DNA of 39,186 nt from Rhodocollybia butyracea (lineage: Eukaryota > Basidiomycota > Agaricomycetes > Agaricales > Omphalotaceae), in NCBI GenBank assembly GCA_015501585.1, contig JADNRY010000550.1, positions 1 to 39,186 of the forward strand, written 5' to 3'. Positions 32,133 to 39,186 of the stretch are shown here, piece after piece (position 1 is the first letter of the stretch; each line of letters begins with the position of its first letter). The notes under the pieces are model-generated. The model was not told the origin of the DNA, ran no database searches, and saw only the letters and a list, made by a program, of their open reading frames with translations. The translations under genes were made by a program, and so were the position numbers.

Positions 32133-34648
32133 TCAAGACGACGACGATCCAGCATCCATTTCACCCTCCGCAGCGGATGGACCAGGAGAATGCATCTCAG
32201 CCTCCTGCCTCGCCTTTTCTTCCTTGATTTCATCCAGTTTACGAGTCAGTCGGTCAATGTGGGCTTGGATTCTGACAACCCTCGAGACGGGAACATTGTA
32301 TTTCCCTTTGTCACCCATTCTATACCTCCAGATATCATCAAGGCTCCAGCACGTTTCGTCGACAACCTCTTCAAAAACCAGCTCCCGTATCACTGGGGCC
32401 ATTTGTAGGTGGCTCCAGTTCGCTGGGGTATCCTTGCCGTTTTTCTTGTATGTAACTTGCCCGGTCTTGTAAAAAAAGAATTCCCAGAGCGTGTTCTTTA
32501 CGTCGCAGCCACAATTAAACATTCTGTCTTCGACGGCACGGTCTGCATTTTTCTCGGGAACCGCTATGATTTTTGGTCGAGCGAAAGCGTGTTTCAAGCA
32601 GCGAGCGTTGCCCGGACCCGTCGACAAAATTTGGTATGTCAGCTCAGCACATATTGAGGCGCACTCTGGAAGATAGTTGGCTACATTCCTCATGAGCTTA
32701 CGGGTGTCCCCCGGTATCGGGGTGGCGGGGTTCATGCGCCACTCTCTGATTTGCTTTCGGCCCTTCTCTGTATGGCAGTGAGTACAGTCTATGAGTAAAA
32801 CTTGTACACAGTTGGCACTGACCGATGATCTCTGGTAGTGCAGCCCTCCTTTCGTCTCTCACACCTACAGCGGAGTTAACATACATTCCTCGTAATCAAC
32901 CAGCACTTACGCTCGGTCTCTTTCTGCTTAGCGCTTTGGCCCTCGCCCTCACTTTCCTCGTCATCCGTGATTTCGGTTTTGTCGCCCTCGCCGTCGTTAT
33001 CTACTACGGAATAAACAGTGGGCTCGTTTGCAGTCGTGATGCGCTTACGAGACTCCCCGGTGCCTGTGGCGGTCTTTCTCTTCTTCTTTGGCTGCTCTTC
33101 TTCGACTTGTTCCTGGCCCTCAGGATCTGCCTTTGTGACTTCTGCTGTATAGAGAGTCAGTGGTCTGACCACCTTCATTTGAGACGTAGCGACTCACCCA
33201 TGGCTTTTTTTCCTTTTATGGACTTCTGACTCGGAGCTTGTTTTTCACCCTTTTTCGCATCGTCGTTCGCTACACAGGAAAGGTGAGCCAAATGATTCGC
33301 ATCTGTCAACCCTCACTGACATCTTTTGCGCTTGCTAGTACCCAGCTTTTCTTTAGGATGTTGATCACTTTCATCGGTGATCGTGAGCAAATGCGTCCCT
33401 TTTGCTTCTGCTAACTCGCTCAACTCTCTGAGGCTCTGGGAGGGTCCGATCTTAGGAGAAGCCAGGACTTCCTCATGGGAGGGGAGTGGGATTTCGTTGG
33501 GAGGGCTGGCTCGAACGGACTCATGCGCTGGGACAAGTCGAATCCCGCTGTGGGTCTGTGAGTTCATGATGGACCTGGAGACTCGATCTTTGTCATACCT
33601 AGGGGCTGGAGAGGCTGGGTCTTTGTTGTGGGCGGGTTCGTGCATCGGAACGACTGGAGTCCCGCTGTCGGTCTGTCAGTTCACGATAGACTGGAGACTC
33701 AATCTTTGTCATACCTGGGGGCTGGAGAGGCCGGATCTTTCTCGTGGGCGGGGTGTTGGGTTTCGTTGGGAGGAGCTGGGATCACGCTGTGGGTCTGTCA
33801 GTTCACGTTCACGATGGACCTGGAGACTCAATCTTTGTCATACCTGGGGGCCGGAGATGCTGTATTCTCTGACATCTCGTTGGAAGGTCTAGGGCGGTGA
33901 ACTTGAAGTAGCTCAGTGGGTCTTCTCATCTTCCAACCTTCGTACATGCCTTTGTCTTTAACACTGAGGCTCATACCAAAGGAAGAACTGGTGGCTCTCT
34001 CCCCCTCCATGTAGCTCCCTATATAGGATTCAGTGTTCGATAAATATATCCTCCAAAATGAACATACCATTTACTTGGATACCTATAGCCTTGTCGAAAT
34101 CAGCCATAGCCTGTTGGGCTCTTTCAGCAACGTTTAATGGCTGCTGTCCGTTTTCGACAACTTGCTGTCCCTGGTCGTCATTCGGGTCCCGCGTAGCTGG
34201 AGCCGTTGGGACTTGCGGTCCCTGGTCGTCATTTAAGCTCCGCGTAGCTGTAGCCGTCGAGACTTGCTGTCCTTGGTTGTCGTTCGGGCCTTGGGCAGAG
34301 GTAGGCAGCTGCTCGTCATCGTCAACCATGGTCAGAGGTGACGAATCTCCTATGAAGACATATAGTTAGCTAGCTGTGTGTATTCGATGCTGTATACCAC
34401 TGACTTAGCTCGAGATCTGGTCATTAGAATGCTGTTAACACACGTAAAAATACCAGAAGTTTCTTGTTAAACTCGCCTTTTAATGCCTGCGCCCGCTCAG
34501 CTGCTTGCAGTGCGTTCTTTTTCCTTTCCAGCGCCTTGATCATTGACGCCAGTCCATTAGATCCCTGTTTTTTATTTATTCTGTCTTGTTGGTCTTCTAT
34601 CTCTCGTTTCAAGGCCTCTATACCTGAAGGTGTTGACATGTCAGCCAT
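32133..34648 (-). CDS. Intron-rich 669-residue protein of unknown function with tandem exon repeats
   Basis: Ten exons join in phase: 34648-34444, 34349-34068, 34018-33844, 33786-33715, 33664-33599, 33547-33321, 33269-33198, 33144-32911, 32864-32823 and 32767-32133. The N-terminus is a coiled coil (IEALKREIEDQQDRINKKQG). Exon 2 holds three NDDQGQQV-like repeats. Exons 3-6 form Pro/Ser-rich repeats ending in DPASPAP. Then come basic and acidic low-complexity stretches (KKKRKTATGTGESRKR) suggesting a nuclear location. A conserved-looking C-terminal domain follows, with LMRNVANYLPECASICAELT, FNCGCDVKNTLWEFFFYKTG and DETCWSLDDIWRYRMGDKG. I do not recognise the domain. An alternative first exon could start at 34707 (MAKKQAP). 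One donor (GTCAGT at 33320) is weak. Confidence 0.65.
33540..33845 (-). repeat. Tandem exon-intron repeat units
   Basis: Two and a half units of about 110-125 bp each contain the end of one exon (coding DPASPAP), a 50-60 bp intron starting GTATGACAAAGAT, an acceptor ending in ACAG, and the start of the next exon. Exons 33786-33715 (72 bp) and 33664-33599 (66 bp) are both phase 2 at each end, so the duplication keeps the frame. Confidence 0.75.
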
Positions 34649-34846
34649 TGTAGGTTGAAGGGTGTCCCCCACTTCGCCTACTCACTAGGTGCCTGTTTTT
34701 TTGCCATGCTACGGTGGGATATTTTTGCGGTCCCCGTAATTTCTCTGGGTTTTAAATAATAATCAAATACCCGAAATGCCCACGCGCTCACGAACTGGTT
34801 CAGACTAAATCAACAACTAATTCAAATACTTAAAATTTTTTTGGCC
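34649..34846. promoter_or_regulatory. Divergent promoter region
   Basis: About 200 bp separate the ATG of the (-) 669-residue gene from the ATG of the (+) gene at 34847. It is AT-rich (TTTAAATAATAATCAAATAC near 34750). The same segment recurs at about 35673-35842 ahead of the second (+) gene copy. Confidence 0.45.
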
Positions 34847-35637
34847 ATGGACCAAGATGGTCGCTCCGAAGAGCGCCATAGGAAAGATTCCATTATTACC
34901 ACAGGTAAGTTTGTTGGTCCGTAGCGTGTATTTAGTTCTAATCAGTGACTTTCAGGAATAAAGCAGCTCGTCGAGAACAGGCGCGTCAGGCCAAGGGAGC
35001 GAAGGAGCTCGTCGACACCGCAGTTCAAACACATCCTGCAGGCCATGATATTGTTCGTGTGCTCATTGGTTGCAAAGTGCAGATCGATATCTGGGCCCGG
35101 CAAACTCTCAGTTCATCCTTACCCATTGTCTTACAAGAAGCTTACCTTCAGGAGGGTGTCGACTTCGCCACGTCCCTTTTTGACTTGTTTGACGATGAAA
35201 TGCACGTTGAACAGGCTGATATCCTGCTGGTGCATTCCAGTTTATGCAACGCTCAGTACACACTGGGACGCCGAATTGTTTACATGACCCATGCGTTCTC
35301 TTTCGAACCCCCCTACCTCTGCCCAGAATGGGACTTAGGAGACCTGATACTTCCCACCGACGATGCTGATGCAAACACTCGAAAATTCTACGACACTCGA
35401 CTTGCTCCACTGCGTCAGCGAACGGCGCGTTTGATCAAATGGTTTCTAGACGTTGATCCTCATACACAAGGGTTCGAAGAACTAGACGACGTCAAAGCTG
35501 ATGCCGACACCGCATTGCAGCAATGGACGACCCTGTGTGAGGATCCATGGACTCCTTTCTTCAGTCTGTCGGAAAGCTGTAGTTTACTTTGCGAAAACTT
35601 CATGTGCTCTATATCATATAGGATTAGTTTCTGGTAA
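34847..35637 (+). pseudogene. Decaying copy of the duplicated unknown gene
   Basis: Exon 1 (34847-34904, MDQDGRSEERHRKDS) and exon 2 (from 34956, NKAARREQARQAKGAK) correspond to the intact copy at 35843-36720. Exon 1 is one base shorter (58 against 59 bp), so splicing at the conserved sites puts exon 2 out of frame. A further extra A near 35590 shifts the C-terminus after LLCEN. The middle is well kept: VRVLIGCKVQIDIWARQTLS, LFDLFDDEMHVEQADILLVH, MTHAFSFEPPYLCPEW and LAPLRQRTARLIKWFLDVDP. An ATG at 34945, inside the acceptor region, could still start a shorter protein of 230 residues. Confidence 0.55.
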
Positions 35638-35842
35638 GCTAGAATATTCACTAGGGGTATAAATAATCCCAGCCATTGTAGGTTGAAAGGTGTCCCAGGG
35701 TGTCCCCCGTTTCGCCTACTCGCTAAATAATAATCAAATACCCGAATCAAATACCCTGAACAGCCCACGCGCCTCCACGCGCTCACGAACTGGAGACTAG
35801 TTCAACAACTAATTCAAATACTTAAAAAAATACCATTTGACC

Positions 35843-36720
35843 ATGAACCAAGATGGTCGCTCTCGAAAGGGCCATAGCAAAGATTCCAATTATTACCACA
35901 AGTAAGTTTGTTGTCCATGGCGTGTATCTAGTTCTAACCAATGACTGTCAGGAATAAATCAGCTCGTCGAGAACAAGCGCGTCTCTACCAACGGCTCAAG
36001 AGAGCGAAGGAAAAAACCAACACCCCGGTTGATTCTCAAGAATGTGCTAAGGAGAGTAGCACGCTGCACATCAACGCTGCGGTTCAAACATATCCTGCGG
36101 GCCACGATGTTGTCCGTGTGCTCATGGGTTGCAGAGTGCAGATTGATATCTGGGCCCAGTGCACTCTCGGTTCATCCTCACACATCGTCTTACAAGAAGA
36201 TTACCTTCGGCAGGGTGTCGACTTTGCCATGTGCCTCTTTGACTTGTTTGACGTCGAAATGCACGTTGAACAGGCTGATATCCTGCTGGTGCATTCCAGT
36301 TTATGCAACGCTCAGTACAGACTGGGACACCAAATTGTTCGCATGACCCATATATTCTCTTTCGAACCCCCTTACCCCTGCCCAGGATGGAAGTTGGAAT
36401 GCCTGATACTTCCCCCTGACGGAGCTGATGCGAACACTCGACGATTCTACAACACTCGACTTGCTCCACTGCGTCTGCGAACGGCGCGTTTGATCCATTG
36501 GTTTCTAGACTTCGATCCTCGTACAGTAGGGCTCGAAGAACTAGACGACGTCAAAGTTGATGTCGGCACCGCATTGCATCAATGGACGATCCTATGTGAG
36601 GATCCATGTACTCCTTTCTTCAGTCTGTTGGAAAGCCGTAGGTTACTCTGCGAAACTTCGTGTGCTCTATATTATATAGGATTAGTTTCTGGTAAGCTAG
36701 AACATTCACTAGGGGTATAA
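35843..36720 (+). CDS. Unknown protein, intact copy of the duplicated gene
   Basis: Two exons, 35843-35901 and 35952-36720, give 275 residues in frame. The N-terminus is basic (NKSARREQARLYQRLKRAKE). The body reads VRVLMGCRVQIDIWAQCTLG, LFDLFDVEMHVEQADILLVH, MTHIFSFEPPYPCPGW and LAPLRLRTARLIHWFLDFDP, ending GKLEHSLGV. I do not recognise the family and see no membrane segment or catalytic motif. It differs from its neighbour copy at many codons, and the reading frame is preserved across this divergence, which suggests this copy was kept by selection. It probably shares a divergent promoter type with the upstream gene. Confidence 0.6.
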
Positions 36721-36767
36721 TCTATGTGGCTTCAAAATAAAATTATCGTTTCTTATTTTTGCTTGTT

Positions 36768-36829
36768 GCCAACAATCGCCAACAAATCGCCAACAAATCG
36801 CCAACAAATCGCCAACAGTATCGCCAACA
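36768..36829 (+). repeat. Minisatellite (GCCAACAAATC)n
   Basis: Five to six units of an 11 bp word (GCCAACAAATC), the last ones diverged. It follows directly after the duplicated gene. Confidence 0.85.
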
Positions 36830-36858
36830 TGTTGCCATGTACTGTGCAACCAACCCCA

Positions 36859-37075
36859 CAGTTTGCTCGTAACCTTAGCTGTGCGCAGGCCACCGCGTGC
36901 ACTTCGCTACATGTTCACGAAAGGCGAGTACCCCCACAGCTTGCCAATAACCTTAGTTGTGCGCGGGTTACTGCATCAAGTTAACTGCACTACGCTACGA
37001 GTTCATGGAATGCGAGTCCACGGAAAGCGAGTCCCCGACCAATCCCAACAGCTAATAATCTTAACTGTGCGCACA
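36859..37075 (+). repeat. Degenerate tandem repeat around TAACCTTAGCTGTGCGC
   Basis: The block CAGTTTGCTCGTAACCTTAG + CTGTGCGC at 36859 recurs in altered form at about 36937 (CAGCTTGCCAATAACCTTAG) and 37049 (CAGCTAATAATCTTAACTGT). Between the blocks are TTCACGAAAGGCGAGT / TTCATGGAATGCGAGT words. Spacing is uneven (about 79 and 111 bp). Confidence 0.6.
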
Positions 37076-37111
37076 TAGACGACGTAGCGTGTCGTTCACG
37101 CTCTTTGGACA

Positions 37112-37264
37112 CGGCTTATCGTGTTCAACGAGGGGCAAATGCATACAAGTCAGCGTGAGAAAAGGCGGATCGCGTTACCGAAACGTTCGATTGCCATCGT
37201 TCACAACGACCTCGAGCAAGGAGATGATTTTCTATATACCTCGGACCAGGCGGAATATGTTTAG
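37112..37264 (+). pseudogene. Inverted fragment paralogous to the neighbouring minus-strand gene
   Basis: On the plus strand this reads LIVFNEGQMHTSQREKRRIA, then AIVHNDLEQGDDFLYTSDQA and a stop at 37262-37264. It matches LLVVFNNEQRQPSWREKDRI and TIVHDDFKHKM encoded on the minus strand at about 37960-37840. Only this terminal piece is visible; nothing upstream aligns, so it is a remnant in inverted orientation. Confidence 0.5.
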
Positions 37265-37464
37265 TAGAGTGTAGCGTTGACTCTGAGTTAAATTTGTGCT
37301 CTAGCTACATCAGGATAACTGAATATAACACATATATGACCAATATGTAGCTAAACTCGAGTTCACTATACGAAACAGTGAGCTCGAGCATGAGTAACTT
37401 TGCCAGTCACTTTCAAAATTTAAATTCAAACTCTAGAGTACTTCGTGTATAGCACTAATAAAAT

Positions 37465-39049
37465 TTAGATGCATCGGAGAAGTTCTACGATCTGACACTC
37501 TGTAACTTTACTTTTGAGTAAAGTTGAATAAGGTCTCTGTCGAAATATGTATCCAAGATAGCGTTGAGAATCCTTGACAAGTTCAACAAGTTCAAGCTTG
37601 ATACATAATGTAGATATAGCACCGTAGTTCTCAACTCTCGGCCTCGACAGCAGCAAGTCCAACCATTCTTCCTCGAGCTCACTATTTTGCTCTGCGAACT
37701 CGAGTTTATTTATCGATTCTCACAACAAGCTGACACTGTGAGCTAGTATGAATGAATTTGTGCTCGAAAATTTCTCAGTACGTGTATTAGGTTGTAAAGA
37801 ACAATTACCGAAGGGTCCGATACCTATCAGAAATCATCTTATGCTTGAAGTCGTCGTGCACAATGGTGGTCGGGCACCTCGGTGATACGATCCGGTCCTT
37901 CTCACGCCAACTTGGCTGCCTTTGCTCGTTGTTAAACACGACAAGCAACCCACCAGAGTGATTTCTAGAATTATATATAGCGTTAGTGAGATATAGATGT
38001 ATGCTCTCGATGCTCCGCTACTTATTCGGTAAACCAAAGTAATGTCAATACCTTGACCACTTTCGTGGATATCCATATTCTCGAAGACACCTCTTCTGCT
38101 TCGTGGCCACAATCTGCACTGCTCGTTTTCCGCAATTTTTCTGCATTCATAGGCGGTCCTTGTATGATTCGTATCTCTGATAAGTGCACATCCGAGCCTC
38201 GATCAATATTTGCAAGAGAAACATCTTCGGATTCACCAAGTCCCACATAACTATACATATATTTCAAGAAAATAACTGAATGAGCACAAATTTCTCCGCA
38301 TTATTGGTATGCAATTCACTCGTTCTAACATGAAGACATTCAAATAAAAACCTATACAAGTTCATCTTCCAAAGCTGCTTTCCTCACAGTCCTTCAGATC
38401 GCGCTGCATTGACATGAGTATATACACCATTCGTCGAGCTTTACCAACTTACAGCATATCGTTGTTCATTGACATTAAATATTACATCCTTGGTAGGACC
38501 ATGATCACGTAAGGTAAAGGGACCATGGATGCATTCGATAACTCGATTGACCATTGAAAGATCTAGTAGAACAAGCTGATATATAGCACCTCGTATGAGA
38601 AATGAGAGAGCGATACGGACCAAACGAAGCGGCAATGCCGTGGATTCGCGTTGCTAACAATTGCACCGTTGTCTTATCTTTGCAGACCTTCCCCAGCACC
38701 TCAAGGAATGGCGTGAAGGGGTAACAGACTGCAGTTAATGATGTTAATGAGAGAGCGCGAAACTAAAATAAAGGGTACCTACGTGGCGGTCAATTGCCTG
38801 TAGACTCACGGTGACCAAGATGTTATCCGGCGCCATAACGCTCAGCGAATCTCCGAGGTCCTAAACCCAGTCATTTCGCTGGATTATGCAATTGAGCAGA
38901 GATACACTGACCTGGACAACTTGACAAGGTAAAATGACGAACAAGCCGATATATTGATGAAGCAGAAGGCCATTTACTCGAGGGCTGACCCCGTTATAGT
39001 CCTCCAGAGGCGCATCCGCACTGTTTCTGTTTGGTTCAATTTTGGCCAT
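37465..39049 (-). CDS. Unknown multi-exon gene, probably decaying
   Basis: Exon 1 (39049-38912) encodes MAKIEPNRNSADAPLEDYNG and GLLLHQYIGLFVILPCQVVQ. Exon 2 (38860-38779) gives DLGDSLSVMAPDNILVTVSL. Exon 3 (from 38728) gives CYPFTPFLEVLGKVCKDKTT and IHGIAASFGPYRSLI. Near 38600 the reading moves by one base into LVLLDLSMVNRVIECIHGPF and DHGPTKDVIFNVNEQRYAV, with only 14 bp available for an intron, so a frameshift is likely. Later exons carry GLGESEDVSLANIDRGSDVH and LLVVFNNEQRQPSWREKDRI. A coding-like block at 37725-37465 (EWLDLLLSRPRVENYGAIST) may be the last exon, or the gene may stop at 37805. I recognise no family. Confidence 0.45.
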
Positions 39050-39186
39050 GGTAGTATGAGTTCGGTAGTATGAGCTCAAGATATGCAAGGGCTAGTGCGA
39101 GTGTGGGGCCTGACAAGAGACAATTATAGCTCAAAACAGGCCTTCAGGGTTCAACACTTAGTTTGTACCCTATAATTTGTACCTAT

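Larger units (their letters stand above)
34640..36720. repeat. Tandem duplication of about 1 kb
   Basis: Unit 1 (about 34640-35665) and unit 2 (about 35667-36720) align by eye along their length. Both begin with AGCCATTGTAGGTTGAA followed by GTGTCCC words, contain TTAAATAATAATCAAATACC-like spacer, and then carry a homologous two-exon (+) gene ending near GGATTAGTTTCTGGTAAGCT. Unit 2 has about 90 bp more coding sequence near the N-terminus. Unit 1 begins at the start codon of the (-) gene ending at 32133. Confidence 0.8.

Noticed and set aside
33377..33900. Plus-strand open frames of 171 and 90 codons
   Set aside because: They are shadows of the tandem exon repeats of the minus-strand gene.

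Overview
The window looks like accessory DNA from a mushroom-forming basidiomycete (Agaricomycetes). The reasons are dense 45-60 bp GT-AG introns, codon usage close to half GC, and gene families I associate with that group: a BTB protein, a DUF6533 membrane protein, a Plavaka transposase, a DUF6698-like protein and an XPG-type nuclease. All family calls come from reading translations by eye. No database was searched, and exon borders were set by splice signals and reading-frame phase.

Layout. 1-5.2 kb holds a BTB/POZ gene (+) and an intact six-exon RAI1/DXO-type decapping nuclease gene (-). A decayed copy of the RAI1 3' end lies at the left edge, so the BTB gene sits between direct repeats of that segment. 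5.2-12.6 kb is a Plavaka-type DNA transposon. A long intron-rich transposase (-) and a DUF6698-like gene (+) diverge from a 283 bp intergenic region, and both outer ends carry arrays of ACAAG/CTTGT words in opposite orientation. 12.9-14.9 kb holds an XPG/FEN-like nuclease (-). 17.0-20.6 kb holds a tyrosine recombinase of Crypton type (+), with a poly-G frameshift just before its nucleophile region, converging on a SAP plus GCR1_C-like DNA-binding protein (-). Together these look like a two-gene recombinase element.

20.6-26.2 kb is sparse. It contains a multi-exon DUF6533 receptor-like membrane protein (-) and a truncated-looking T5orf172 (GIY-YIG-like) gene (-). From 26.2 to 29.6 kb there are two arrays of a short AT-centred palindrome (core AGCA-NNNNNN-TGCT, roughly 35-40 copies, some nested in larger hairpins). 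They flank two small unfamiliar genes: a coiled-coil protein, and a protein with a duplicated C-x2-TG-x-Y-x-W motif. Right of the second array are a 678-residue unknown protein and a 669-residue intron-rich unknown protein, part of which is encoded by tandemly duplicated exon-intron units.

At 34.6-36.7 kb a roughly 1 kb segment carrying the divergent promoter of that gene and its (+) neighbour is tandemly duplicated. The inner copy of the (+) gene has frameshifts and the outer copy is intact. The right end holds minisatellite DNA, a decayed (-) gene, and an inverted fragment of a paralogue of that gene. The whole window reads as a mosaic of mobile elements, local duplications and lineage-specific genes around one housekeeping gene, RAI1.
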